Below are positions 1 through 9,388 of a stretch of 64,000 nt of DNA, one piece after another. The DNA lies in assembly GCF_042678385.1 (NCBI RefSeq), contig NZ_JBHUDY010000001.1, positions 2,480,001-2,544,000 of the forward strand, given 5' to 3'. This DNA is from Sphingomonas_B tabacisoli. GTDB lineage: Bacteria > Pseudomonadota > Alphaproteobacteria > Sphingomonadales > Sphingomonadaceae. The notes beneath the pieces were generated by a model, which searched no databases, was not told where the DNA came from, and saw only the letters and a program-made list of their open reading frames with translations. Each line of letters begins with the position of its first letter. The stretch's first letter is position 1. A program made the position numbers and the translations under genes.

Positions 1-718
1 CAGGCCGGAGGCCGCCAGCAACTTTCAGGACGACCCTGGATGACAGGCGAGTAGCCCGTACGAAGCGGATAAATCCCTCAATGAGAGGCAGCAGCCCCTT
101 AAGCGGACGTATCTCCGCAAGGAATGAAACCGTTAGCTGCCCACCCTCGCGCGCCGGCGACTGAGTTCGTAAAGCCCTCTCCTCTGCGAGCGTGAACAAG
201 TCGGCATTTTGAAAGAAGTCCGGTATCACGATGCTCGCAGCTCGTACCGATCTGGCGCGATAGCTGCTTTGCCTTTCGTATTCCGATGAAAACACAATCC
301 GATCTGCGCGGGTCAGGATTCGCCGCTCAATAAGGCTGTAGTAGGGAAATTTCTTAAGATCGCGGAACCGCCGGAATTCGATGTCGGCCAATCCACCCCG
401 CGGCATGTAGAAGAAGAGTTGTCCCGGCGCCATAGCGCGGACGATCCGCCATGTTCGGTAGGGGTGCTGCCACGGCCCGGCTTGCCAGTAGGAATGATAG
501 GCAGCGACATCGCCGAAGTCGAAAGAGCTTACCGGCGCGCCAGGTTCCGGCAACAGATCGAGCTTGCCGACATCCCGGTGCAAGCCACGCCCGTCGAACA
601 CGTCGCAGGCGATGTCGATTTCCTGCAAGTGCTTTGCCAGCAGCCGCAGCGACTCCGGCGCACCTCCCCATCCCTGCTGAAACTGCTTGATGCCGAACAG
701 CATCCTCTTCGGCGTCAA
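1..718 (-). CDS. Glycosyltransferase, GT4-like, 5' part only
   Basis: Partial gene cut off by the left edge; 239 codons are visible and none is a stop. The protein reads like a GT-B glycosyltransferase: an N-terminal half with a GGAPESLRLLAKHL segment, a linker containing ADRIVFSSEYE, and the start of the second Rossmann half with FLAEIRPLKGLLPLIEGF, which in GT4 enzymes precedes the nucleotide-sugar site. I chose the TTG at 718 because AAAGGA lies about seven bases upstream; the in-frame ATG at 703 is the alternative. It is divergent from the next glycosyltransferase and belongs to the polysaccharide locus. Donor and acceptor sugars cannot be told. Confidence 0.75.
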   Translation of the reverse strand, partial: MTPKRMLFGIKQFQQGWGGAPESLRLLAKHLQEIDIACDVFDGRGLHRDVGKLDLLPEPGAPVSSFDFGDVAAYHSYWQAGPWQHPYRTWRIVRAMAPGQLFFYMPRGGLADIEFRRFRDLKKFPYYSLIERRILTRADRIVFSSEYERQSSYRARSVRAASIVIPDFFQNADLFTLAEERALRTQSPAREGGQLTVSFLAEIRPLKGLLPLIEGFIRFVRATRLSSRVVLKVAGGLRP

Positions 719-751
719 CGCTAATCCTTTCGGCGATCGATCTCGCAAGGT

Positions 752-1843
752 TTGCAGCTCATTAGATGCAGCGCCCCCGCGGGTCAAAGAGAGGTCCTCT
801 GGATTGCGAGGATGGGCGGCGTAATCTACGGGATCCCACGACTGGGTTCGCGAGCGACAATGCACTTCACTACACTGCGCTATCTGGCCGCTCGCAATCG
901 CGGACACACTTCCGACGATGCCGTTCAGCCAGTGGAGCGCGCGCTCTCTGAATGTGGTGTGCGAGGCGTCAACAACGATGCCGGTTTAATTCGCCTTGCC
1001 GGCAAGGTTGCGGCACGATCCGGCCTCTATCGGCGCCTCACCTCCTATTCGAACGTGGCGTATCTCGTACCCATGATGGGGCCGTGCTTTTATCGAACAT
1101 TCCCCCAAGCGCTTTTCGCCGAAGTCGTTCCCTTCGCCTTCGACTGCTGGCCGCCGGAATTCGGTCGCTGGACGCACCTGCTTCGCACGCTGAAGGTTCG
1201 AACGGCTTTGTTCACCGCTCGTCAGGCAGCCGAGGAGATGCGGGAGCGCGTGCCTGGCCTGGACGCGCTCTGGCTTCCTGAAGCTGTCGACTCCGCGTTC
1301 TTCGATCCAGCCCGGCCGCTCGCAGCGAGAAACGTCGACGTCCTTGAACTCGGGCGCCGGTGGGATTGGTATCATGACGCGATCGCCGGTCATTGCAGGG
1401 ATCGGGAGTATGTCCATCGGTATCAGCAAACGCCCACGTCGCTGGTGTTTGCGGGTCGCCAAGCGCTGAAGGCGGGTCTGGAGGATACCAAGCTTTTGGT
1501 ATGCCTACCGTCTTCGCTTACGCATCCCTCTCGCTCCGGCAATATCGAGACTCTCACCCTGCGCTATCTGGAAGGGATGGCTGCGGGTTGCCTGATCTTG
1601 GGCCGCTGCCCTTCGGAGTTGCAGGATTTGTTCGGCTACGATCCCGTGATACCAATCGACACTGGTGACCCCACAGGGCAGCTCGACCGGCTCTTGGCCA
1701 ACCTGCACCAGCATCAGCAGCTCGTCGCCCGCAACCTTGCCCGACTGCATGAGGTCGGCACATGGACGTTCCGCATGGCGACGGCGCTGGGGCTGCTGGA
1801 GGAGCGCGGCTATCGGGCTTCCGTGACGGCTCAGCGGCGCTAG
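752..1843 (+). CDS. Glycosyltransferase, GT1/GT4-like
   Basis: About 363 codons from a TTG at 752; ATGs at 812 and 860 are possible later starts and none has a convincing Shine-Dalgarno, so the N-terminus is uncertain. The C-terminal half has the look of a glycosyl transferase acceptor/donor domain: LLVCLPSSLTHPSRSGNIETLTLRYLEG style sequence ending in a short EGMAAG motif, where a conserved Glu-containing loop usually contacts the sugar nucleotide. The middle part (WLPEAVD) resembles capsule and LPS transferases. It is followed after 19 bases by a GT2 gene on the same strand, so the two probably act in the same polymer pathway. Confidence 0.65.
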   Translation: MQLIRCSAPAGQREVLWIARMGGVIYGIPRLGSRATMHFTTLRYLAARNRGHTSDDAVQPVERALSECGVRGVNNDAGLIRLAGKVAARSGLYRRLTSYSNVAYLVPMMGPCFYRTFPQALFAEVVPFAFDCWPPEFGRWTHLLRTLKVRTALFTARQAAEEMRERVPGLDALWLPEAVDSAFFDPARPLAARNVDVLELGRRWDWYHDAIAGHCRDREYVHRYQQTPTSLVFAGRQALKAGLEDTKLLVCLPSSLTHPSRSGNIETLTLRYLEGMAAGCLILGRCPSELQDLFGYDPVIPIDTGDPTGQLDRLLANLHQHQQLVARNLARLHEVGTWTFRMATALGLLEERGYRASVTAQRR

Positions 1844-1862
1844 AACCGGATTGGAGCTGTAC

Positions 1863-2681
1863 GTGCCTTTGCTGACCATTGTGACTGTGTGTTATCGCAA
1901 TCCCGCAGATCTTCGTGCCACGCTTGAGAGTGCACCAGACCTGTTGGCCGCGGATAGAATCGAATGGCTGATCGTCGACGGATCGCCGGATGACTCTTGT
2001 GCCGCTGTTGCGCGCAGCTTTCCGCGCGCGATCCATCTTCACGGACCCGACACGGGCAAATATGACGCAATGAACAAGGGCATTGCAGCTGCCGGCGGCC
2101 GCTCGCTTTTATTCATGAACTCCGGGGATCGGGTCGCCGACCCGAGCGCCCTCCTCGATCTCTTGGAGGAAAGAGAAAACGACCTGGACCACGTTCTCAT
2201 TTATGGCGACTCGATCTTCGTTGTCGGAGGCCAATCCCTATACGTCGATGCACCAGTCATTGATGCAAAGTCTTTAAATTCCGGCGATCTCCCGACCCAT
2301 CAATCGATATTGATCCCAACCCTGTTTCATCGGCGCGTATCATATTCGGCCGACATGCATTTCGCTGCGGATACGAAGTTTCTGAAGGAAGCTTTCTCTA
2401 GCCTTCCCTATAGTCATGTCCCAATCGCGATCGGCTGTTTCTCCTATGGGGGCGTGTCGAACTCCACCGGGAGCTGGCGATCACTGCTGAAGCAATATAG
2501 GGAACTGCGCGACGTCCAAGCGATGGGAATTCTCGAACAAGTCAAGATCGCGAAACTGCTGATACGCCGTAAGTTAGCGCACATTATACTTGGAGAGCGC
2601 AGTTTTCGCGCGATTCAAGCCCGGCGCCTTGTGTCGAGCGGGCGCGCACGTGTGGTAAAGGCAGCACGAACGCAAGCCTAG
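1863..2681 (+). CDS. Family 2 glycosyltransferase (WcaA/colanic-acid type)
   Basis: 272 residues starting at a GTG preceded by GGAG at seven bases. The N-terminus LTIVTVCYRNP is the first beta strand of a GT-A fold; VDGSPDDS supplies the acidic nucleotide-binding residues, KYDAMNKGI and LLFMNSGD are the hallmarks of the GT2 subgroup that contains colanic-acid and exopolysaccharide transferases. No membrane segment is visible, so it is probably a cytoplasmic, membrane-associated enzyme adding one sugar to a lipid-linked repeat unit. It converges with the beta-helix gene, overlapping it by four bases at the stop codons. Confidence 0.85.
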   Translation: MPLLTIVTVCYRNPADLRATLESAPDLLAADRIEWLIVDGSPDDSCAAVARSFPRAIHLHGPDTGKYDAMNKGIAAAGGRSLLFMNSGDRVADPSALLDLLEERENDLDHVLIYGDSIFVVGGQSLYVDAPVIDAKSLNSGDLPTHQSILIPTLFHRRVSYSADMHFAADTKFLKEAFSSLPYSHVPIAIGCFSYGGVSNSTGSWRSLLKQYRELRDVQAMGILEQVKIAKLLIRRKLAHIILGERSFRAIQARRLVSSGRARVVKAARTQA

Positions 2682-4507
2682 CGCGGCGGAACACCGGGCG
2701 CGCCTAATCTTCGTTCGGCGTCTGCTAAGCGAGCGGACAGTGCCTGGACTTGCTTGGTCAGTGCGTCGATTGCCGCGTCATGACCATCGTCAATCAGGAA
2801 TTCGACAAAGTCGAGCAGGCACGTTGCACGAGCGCTCGGTCTCTTCAGGACCAGTATTCCCAACGTGTCACCTGCTTTCCAACCGCGCGTCTCGATGCGG
2901 GCTTCTGCGAGGCCAAAATCGCTTTCGGGCAATGCTTGGATTAGGGAATGGTCCGAGCCGAAATTTCGTTGCGCCAAGAGCGTCCAAGCACTTGCTTCAG
3001 TAGTGGCATAACGCAGGCGAATACGAAGCGTGTCGCCGGGCTGAATGTCGACGCCCATTATAAACTCGGCGGCGATGCCGGGATGCTCTTGGCCGGGGTC
3101 CAACCGGAGCAGCCAACCGCAACTTCCTTGATCGTGCTGGATGGCCGTGGATCCCGACTGGGCAGGGGTGCCCTCCACCTTGCCCCAGTTGTTGAGAGCG
3201 GTCAGCAGACGTTTGCGTGGCCGGCAACCTCGCGCGTCCGCGAGAAAATCAGCGTCATGTGGCGGCGCCAAGGGAATACCACTGTCGCTATATTGCGGGA
3301 ATGCGTCACCGATGAGCAGCCGTGGATGCGCCCCGGCGGTCTTTCGAAAGTTCTTGGTGCCGCCAAGGACAAGAGCGCGATAATCCTGCTGTTGGTACCC
3401 GAAATCCCAGCTCTCGGGCGGGTGTATGATCGGACGCCAGGCCTTCTGTTCGACCGGGCAAGCTGGAGTGATCAGTGTGAGTTCGCGCGCTTGCGGCCCC
3501 ATTTCAAAAAAGGGTGCGCCCGCGAACCGGTTGCCGACCAGCGTCGTCCCGTACCCATTCAGATATAAAAGCGCCCGCTCCGCGCCCATGCCTTCGAAAA
3601 ACGTACCCATGCAGAGCGTTCCGCTCCCGCTGTCAAAAACGATATAGGCTGGTTCCGCATTTTGCGGTGGACAACGGCCCAGGAAATTAGACCTGATTTG
3701 TAAGTTGCTTCCGAACGTGCCGCTGTTCTCGTGGTGGATATTGCGAGTATTGAGATCCATTCGCGCTTCGATGGTGCAATCGTCGCATCCCCGGAGCCAC
3801 ACCCCTCTGCGCCAGTCGCGGATCGAGCAATTCTTATCGATGAAAAGGTCGAATAATTTTGCTGCGCGTATGCCGTCGCCAGTTTGCCGAGCACCCCCTT
3901 GCCCGCCTTTCAAAAAGCACCCCTCAAATCTTGCATGCACCAGATAACTATGGCCCCCGCCATCGACGGGTGCGTGGTTCGCGGCATCGTTGAAGTCGAA
4001 CATCGTCGCGCGCGGATCGATGGCCTCGAAAGCAAGACCGCGCCAGCTCCACTGCCCAACTTCGACCGGAGAGAAGTCCGGGAAATTGATAAACCAACAC
4101 GTCTCCGCTCCTGTGTAGCGCAAACGAACGCCCACATGAATCGCCGTCCCGTTCCGCGAGCCTTCGCCAATGAATGACAGCCCAGCCGGCAGCTTCCCCC
4201 GGACAATAGGCTCGCTGACGGTAGAGACGCCGGTTTCTCCGGGAGGGACGAAAATATACTGGATATTTCTCGCCGCGGCTTCCTCGATCGCGTCGCGCCA
4301 AGCCCGCGTGTCGTCTGTCCGGCCATCGCCCCGGAATCCATAGCGATTGAGACTGACCCCTGTAGCGCCATCCAGCTGACCCTTTACAGCGGGCGCTTGC
4401 GAGGTCTGTGAGGCGAGTGCCGCGGTGGCGCCACCGGCCAACGGAAGGACCAGAGACGCGCGGCGGCTAATCGCCACGCCAGTGGGGGTTTGCGTTATCT
4501 TTTCCAA
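2678..4507 (-). CDS. Tat-exported right-handed beta-helix protein, pectate-lyase-like
   Basis: 609 residues. The N-terminus has a twin-arginine signal (ISRRASLVLPLAGG, about residues 13-26) followed by an Ala-rich h-region, so export folded through Tat is predicted. Residues about 53-75 (YGFRGDGRTDDTRAW) match the start of the pectate-lyase-superfamily beta-helix domain (Pectate_lyase_3 type), used by polysaccharide lyases, hydrolases and epimerases. The last 30 residues form a short coiled coil (IDALTKQVQALSARLADAERRL). It is the last gene of the minus-strand polysaccharide operon, overlapping the upstream gene by 13 bases. A job in trimming or releasing the polymer is an inference; the substrate is unknown and no catalytic residue can be assigned by eye. 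Confidence 0.7.
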   Translation of the reverse strand: MEKITQTPTGVAISRRASLVLPLAGGATAALASQTSQAPAVKGQLDGATGVSLNRYGFRGDGRTDDTRAWRDAIEEAAARNIQYIFVPPGETGVSTVSEPIVRGKLPAGLSFIGEGSRNGTAIHVGVRLRYTGAETCWFINFPDFSPVEVGQWSWRGLAFEAIDPRATMFDFNDAANHAPVDGGGHSYLVHARFEGCFLKGGQGGARQTGDGIRAAKLFDLFIDKNCSIRDWRRGVWLRGCDDCTIEARMDLNTRNIHHENSGTFGSNLQIRSNFLGRCPPQNAEPAYIVFDSGSGTLCMGTFFEGMGAERALLYLNGYGTTLVGNRFAGAPFFEMGPQARELTLITPACPVEQKAWRPIIHPPESWDFGYQQQDYRALVLGGTKNFRKTAGAHPRLLIGDAFPQYSDSGIPLAPPHDADFLADARGCRPRKRLLTALNNWGKVEGTPAQSGSTAIQHDQGSCGWLLRLDPGQEHPGIAAEFIMGVDIQPGDTLRIRLRYATTEASAWTLLAQRNFGSDHSLIQALPESDFGLAEARIETRGWKAGDTLGILVLKRPSARATCLLDFVEFLIDDGHDAAIDALTKQVQALSARLADAERRLGAPGVPPR

Positions 4508-5892
4508 AGCTGGCGCGCGGATCCGGCCGATCCCGGCTGCGCCCTCCCGGAGCTGGCAAGTGCGGAGCTACTTTGCGCTTGACCGGCCCTGCGCAGCCGC
4601 TCGTTCGCCGCGATCAAAATACACACTTCGATCGCCTTCGAAATCCGTGCATCGGAGGCGAAGGGCGAAAACAACACGTCCCACATCACCACCAACGCCA
4701 CGAGAGAAATGAGGGCATTGGCCTCCGTTCGCAATCGGACATTCGCATACAGAGCGCGGAATGCCAGCAACATGACGTAAATCCAGATCGGCACTGCGGC
4801 GATGCCCGCTTCCACCCATGTGCCGAACACATATGAATGTGAGGGGATAAGGAACTCGCTGAGTTCGCCGAGTTGCTGATACGTATCGGTAGCCTGAAGG
4901 CCAGCTTCTTTGAGGCTCGAAAAGTACAGGAGGGAATAATAAGGGTCGCGGGCCCATGATCCATGCCCGATGATCGGGGAATCCGCGATCGCCTGCAACG
5001 AAACAAGCGCCTCGGGGCGTCCGCCGATAATCACGTTCAATCCGCTCGTTCCGCCGAGCTGGGCATAGTATTTGGCCTGTGCCGCATGGCCGAGCACGCC
5101 GGTGGACGCGAGTTCTCCATAAGCCAGGATCATGAAATTGCCGACAACCAGTCCGACCAGAATAAAACCGACGAAGGCAAGGGGGTTCACCTTGCTCGCA
5201 AAGCGAGGGTGGCGGCTAACGTAAGAAGCCAAAAATCCGTAAGCGGAAGCAAGAAGGCAAATAGCAAAGAGCGATCGCGAATTCAGGAACAGACTTGCAA
5301 GCCCAACGGCCCCGATGAGGACCGATCCAAAATGTATCGTGAACATCCTCTGTAAAATGCGAGAGGTGGCAACCACCCCGCAAGTGATCGCAAGCCCATA
5401 TCCAATGCCGAATTTCCAAGGATCTTCAGCCATAAGAGCTGTTGGATTGATCAGGGTATTTGCCGCAAGCGCCAAACCTGCGCCCAACACGTAAGCCATC
5501 AGAACTCTTATACGGCCCCGCGACAGGAGCCAGAGCATGACTGTATTGCCGCCAAACAGGGCAATTCTGGACCAGCCCCGCATGTAATCGTTGGGAGCTG
5601 TATGCCGCACCAGATCGGTCAACACCGCTCCGACGAGCCATACCCCAAGCAGCAGGAGGAAAAGGCGCATCGGTCGAAGCATTTCGATTGCATGCGGCCG
5701 GAGCAGCAACGCGATGAGCAGCGGAAAGGTCAGAAGATCGTGAATATACAGAACGCCGATCAGATCGACTTCCACCAATCGGGTAAAAGGCAAAGCGAAG
5801 GCGAAAAGAAGAAGTGCGATTTCGGCATTCATCGCGCGGGCATCAAGCACCTGTACGGGCGCGCTGCGTTCAGAAAGCGCGGAGCCCGCCAT
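4495..5892 (-). CDS. Polytopic membrane protein, O-antigen polymerase-like
   Basis: 465 residues with roughly ten hydrophobic segments and a long periplasmic loop near residues 285-345 containing IIGGRPEALVSL and GHGSWARDP, followed by SHSYVFGTWVEAG. That order (GRxE, GHG, HSxxxxxWxExG) is the pattern of Wzy/WaaL-like polymerases and ligases. The ATG at 5892 is preferred because it overlaps the upstream stop as TGATG and has AGGAGGG eight bases upstream. Likely role: polymerising lipid-linked repeat units at the periplasmic face. A second polymerase-like protein is encoded at 10144-11577, so which one polymerises and which one ligates is open. Confidence 0.65.
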   Translation of the reverse strand: MAGSALSERSAPVQVLDARAMNAEIALLLFAFALPFTRLVEVDLIGVLYIHDLLTFPLLIALLLRPHAIEMLRPMRLFLLLLGVWLVGAVLTDLVRHTAPNDYMRGWSRIALFGGNTVMLWLLSRGRIRVLMAYVLGAGLALAANTLINPTALMAEDPWKFGIGYGLAITCGVVATSRILQRMFTIHFGSVLIGAVGLASLFLNSRSLFAICLLASAYGFLASYVSRHPRFASKVNPLAFVGFILVGLVVGNFMILAYGELASTGVLGHAAQAKYYAQLGGTSGLNVIIGGRPEALVSLQAIADSPIIGHGSWARDPYYSLLYFSSLKEAGLQATDTYQQLGELSEFLIPSHSYVFGTWVEAGIAAVPIWIYVMLLAFRALYANVRLRTEANALISLVALVVMWDVLFSPFASDARISKAIEVCILIAANERLRRAGQAQSSSALASSGRAQPGSAGSARQLWKR

Positions 5893-7154
5893 CACTTTCC
5901 CTCCTGAAGTCGACGCAGTTTGAGAGCAGTGATCCAAGGAACTGCCGAATCCGGCTCCGCCGAGCGGGCGTCAAAGGCCAGCCACTGCTGTGCACACTTT
6001 GCGGGAACACGTACGTTCGTGCTTATCGCACGCCCGGATGAAGGCGCTTCAGGAAATGGGATGTTGAGCAAGCGCTCGGTCGAGGCAGCAGGTCCGCAAC
6101 TTACAATCAGCCGGGGTCGGCTGATTTCAGAACCGGCAGTATCGCCAACCCTTGCACTCAGCTCATACAGGCCAGGCTGAAGCAACAACAGCTGCCGGGC
6201 CACAATACCGTCCTTACCTTCGGTGGCTCGCAATCCCAACGCCATCCCGCTCCCGTCGGGACGAGCTTGCTTCACCCCTACAAGGTCGACTTGATCCTCG
6301 ATCAGCCAATCAAATGGAGGCAGTCGGTCATCGTCGGCGAAATCGGGATTCCGGATCCAAGGGATCGCTGAGCGCGAGATATGTCGGTCCCGTGCGTACA
6401 GATCGAGAGCCTTGGCCACCTCGCCCCCTTCCGCAAGCCTGCGGATTGCCCTCGGCATGAAATCGGGGTGGACGGGATCACGGGAGGTGTAGCCAAGGTC
6501 GATTATGTAATCGTAGATCGGATCCGCTGATATGCTGGTGCCGATCAACTGGTGGACAAATGCGCCCTGCCAAGACGGCCCATGCCGCAGAATATCAATC
6601 AGCGGACGTCTGATCGTCGGATCGTCTGAGGCGGCGACCAGAATGGGAAAAAGCGTATCGCGTGCTGCCACATTGACCCGAAGTGCTCGATCGTAATGGA
6701 CGAGCGCTTCCGGAATGTTGTTCGCCTGTACGGCCCGTTCAATAAACCATAACTGTGTTGGCAAATCTCGCCGGGAGATTGTCTCGGAATAGACTATCGA
6801 CTTGGCCGCGGCCCTAGGGTGATTGTTCAATGTAAAGGCGATGCCCAGCACTCGCGCTGCGACCGGATCGACTGGACTTCGGCGAAGCGCGTTCTGCGCG
6901 AGATAAATGGCCTGCGGAATAAGCGACGGCTTCAGACCGCCAGTGCTAAGGCGACTTGCCCATTGCGACTTTGCCAGTCCATCCCATGGCGCGGCCCGAA
7001 GCGCTAACTCTGGAGCCCGGCTTCGAAATACGTCCGCGAAAGTCACCGTCAGAACAAAATACAGCCCGATCAGGGACGATAGGGCAATCAGGCTTCGCTC
7101 AGTCCATCGGCGATGGCGCTCTGCCGCCAGCCCGCCTGTTTTGGGCAGCCTCAC
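5892..7154 (-). CDS. Membrane-anchored protein with helical repeats, polysaccharide locus
   Basis: 420 residues. One transmembrane segment near residues 25-42 (LIALSSLIGLYFVLTVTF) puts the rest in the periplasm. Residues about 70-250 are alanine-rich paired helices (for example ARVLGIAFTLNNHPRAAAKS) suggestive of TPR-like repeats; the C-terminal 140 residues look like a beta-rich domain. I recognise no named family. It sits between the tyrosine autokinase (4-base ATGA overlap) and the polymerase-like gene (TGATG overlap), which implies co-translation and a structural or scaffolding role in polymer assembly, as an inference only. Confidence 0.6.
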   Translation of the reverse strand: MRLPKTGGLAAERHRRWTERSLIALSSLIGLYFVLTVTFADVFRSRAPELALRAAPWDGLAKSQWASRLSTGGLKPSLIPQAIYLAQNALRRSPVDPVAARVLGIAFTLNNHPRAAAKSIVYSETISRRDLPTQLWFIERAVQANNIPEALVHYDRALRVNVAARDTLFPILVAASDDPTIRRPLIDILRHGPSWQGAFVHQLIGTSISADPIYDYIIDLGYTSRDPVHPDFMPRAIRRLAEGGEVAKALDLYARDRHISRSAIPWIRNPDFADDDRLPPFDWLIEDQVDLVGVKQARPDGSGMALGLRATEGKDGIVARQLLLLQPGLYELSARVGDTAGSEISRPRLIVSCGPAASTERLLNIPFPEAPSSGRAISTNVRVPAKCAQQWLAFDARSAEPDSAVPWITALKLRRLQEGK

Positions 7155-9367
7155 CCCGCCGTTTCGCTTCGCTTCACATTGTCACCATAGCCATAGCCGT
7201 AATCGTAACCATAGCCGAGGTTGGCGCGCTTGGCATTGAACTTGGTCAAGACGCATCCGACAACCATTGCGTTGGCGCCGTGCAAGCGCTCAAGCGCCAC
7301 ACCTGCGGTGCCCATCTGAGTCGCACCGAATTCGAGAACGAAGATCGTGCCCTCTACCCTGCTTCCAACCAGCGGAGCATCCGCAAGGCCCATTACGGGC
7401 GGGATATCCAGTACGACATTATCGAACCGGTCAAGCAGATCCTTCAGAAGTTCGGGAAAGCGAGCACTTGCCAGCAACTCGGGTGCACTTGGCGGATGTG
7501 GGCCAGCCGTCAGTACCGCCAGGTTCTCGATGCCGACCTCCTTGAGCAGCTCGGGATATTGAGCGGCACCTGCCAAAATGTTGCTGAGACCGGCTTCGTT
7601 CTCAATCCCGAACATATGATGAACCGACGGAGACCGCATATCTCCATCCATTAGCAATACTCGGCGACCGCTCCGCGCAAGCGAAAGCGCCAGCGCGAAA
7701 CTCGTCGTAGACTTGCCTTCGGCGGGCCGGGAACTCGTTACGGCGATAGTTCGCGGCATGCCGTGGTCGGTCGCGAACGCAAGATTGGTGCGAAGCGACA
7801 AATAGGCCTCGCCTAGCGCCGATTTGGGGTCTCTCAGCTGATCGTAAATATCCTTTGATGTTCGTGGAATCGTTCCGATCAAAGGGACACCAAGGCGCTT
7901 CTCTACCTCGGCGGGATCCGACACCCCCTGATCGATCTGCTCAATGAGGAAAATGGCGAGAGTGCCGATCCCCAAACCCGCGAGTATCGCGAGCAAGAGA
8001 TTCAAGGTCAGTTTGGGACTGGACGGCTTCTCCGGAAGCTTCGCACCGTCTACGATGGCAATATTGTTGACGCCAACGCCTCCCGCCACTCCAATCGCCT
8101 TGTAGCGCTGGAGAAGCGCATCATACAGCTGACGATTTGTATCAACATCTCGTTGATAGATATTATACTGAATGCTTCGCCGGCGCAGGTCTAGCACTCG
8201 CCCGGTCAACTCATTGACCTTGCGGCGCAATGCGTTTTCTCGCCCAACGGCCGATTGATATGTTCCACCCAACGTCTGCGTGACCCGGCCTTCTTCGCGC
8301 GAGATCGCACGATCGAGCTGGTCAATCTGTGTTTTGAGGCCCTGAGCTGGTGGATAATCCGGTTTGAATTGGACGAGCAGCTTCGCATAGTCGGATGACA
8401 ATTCGGCGCGCTTCTGCCGAAGACCGGAAATAGCTTGATTGTCCAACGCCTCAGTTACGGCTGAGCCGGAAGAGCCCAGCCGACTTTCGGCCCGCACGCG
8501 ATCGGCAGTTGCCTTGGAGAGCTCTTGGTTCAGCGTCGCTAGGTCATCGACCAGCAATGACCGCTCCGACCGCGATTCAGTGCCGTTGGAACTCCCTTCG
8601 CTCGGCAGATTCACGATACCTTGTCGCGACGCATAATCGACCAGTCGCCTCTCGGACTCGTCGATCCGCCCGCGCAATTGATTCAATCGGTCTTCAAGAA
8701 AATTTCTCGCATAAGAGGTCGCCTCGAAGCGGCGCTCCAGCGTCAACTGGATGAAGTTCTTGCCCCAGGCATCGGCAACCTTCTGCGACAAGGCAGCATC
8801 GGGACTGGTGAAGTACACTCGCACCAGCCGAGAAAGCCGACCTGGCTCTACGGTGAGTGATTTCAGGAGAAGCTCTCCGGCAACCCGCACTCTCTCATCG
8901 CGATATTGCGGTGTGGGCATGCCATTATGAAACCAGTCTTCCGGCACCGGAACGCGCATCGTCTGGAAGAATTCCGGACTCTGGTCCAGACGCAGGCTGC
9001 GCGCAACTCGTTCAGCCAAGGTCTGCGAGCGCAGGAGACCATATTGGGTCTCGTAGAATTCCTGGTCGACCATGCCAGCGCGGGGAGTGGCACCTTCGAT
9101 TTCGACGACGTTGCGGTCCTCGCGTTGGATTTCCAGCAATGCCGTCGCCGTATATTTCGGCGTCATCAAAAGCGTAACGAGAATACCGGCGAACAGCGCG
9201 GCAGCCACTGCGCCAATTAAGATCCACTTGCGGCGCCGCAAGACGGAAATCGCGTAAGCGACAATGGGAGTTTCCTCGCCCCCCCTCCGACCACTAATGT
9301 CGGCGGCGTCAAAAGTCGGCTCTACGCCCATGCCTTGGCGCGAACGATCAACCGTAATCAGTTGCAA
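7151..9367 (-). CDS. Polysaccharide co-polymerase with BY-kinase domain (Wzc/GumC-like)
   Basis: 738 residues. Layout: transmembrane helix near 50-72, Wzz-type periplasmic domain with long coiled coils (about 75-430), second transmembrane helix near 445-465, then a cytoplasmic bacterial tyrosine kinase. Walker A (SSRPAEGKSTTS) lies near residue 547, Walker A' (LLMDGDMRSP) near 572 and Walker B (VVLDIPPVMG) near 652. The tail carries the autophosphorylated tyrosine cluster (YGYDYGYGYGDN). It controls chain length and export together with the Wza-like protein encoded just upstream. The TTG at 9367 has AAGGA eight bases upstream; ATG 9331 is the alternative. In sphingan clusters these two domains are often separate proteins; here they are fused. 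Confidence 0.9.
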   Translation of the reverse strand: MQLITVDRSRQGMGVEPTFDAADISGRRGGEETPIVAYAISVLRRRKWILIGAVAAALFAGILVTLLMTPKYTATALLEIQREDRNVVEIEGATPRAGMVDQEFYETQYGLLRSQTLAERVARSLRLDQSPEFFQTMRVPVPEDWFHNGMPTPQYRDERVRVAGELLLKSLTVEPGRLSRLVRVYFTSPDAALSQKVADAWGKNFIQLTLERRFEATSYARNFLEDRLNQLRGRIDESERRLVDYASRQGIVNLPSEGSSNGTESRSERSLLVDDLATLNQELSKATADRVRAESRLGSSGSAVTEALDNQAISGLRQKRAELSSDYAKLLVQFKPDYPPAQGLKTQIDQLDRAISREEGRVTQTLGGTYQSAVGRENALRRKVNELTGRVLDLRRRSIQYNIYQRDVDTNRQLYDALLQRYKAIGVAGGVGVNNIAIVDGAKLPEKPSSPKLTLNLLLAILAGLGIGTLAIFLIEQIDQGVSDPAEVEKRLGVPLIGTIPRTSKDIYDQLRDPKSALGEAYLSLRTNLAFATDHGMPRTIAVTSSRPAEGKSTTSFALALSLARSGRRVLLMDGDMRSPSVHHMFGIENEAGLSNILAGAAQYPELLKEVGIENLAVLTAGPHPPSAPELLASARFPELLKDLLDRFDNVVLDIPPVMGLADAPLVGSRVEGTIFVLEFGATQMGTAGVALERLHGANAMVVGCVLTKFNAKRANLGYGYDYGYGYGDNVKRSETAG

Positions 9368-9388
9368 CGAGTTTTCCTTCGAATACGG

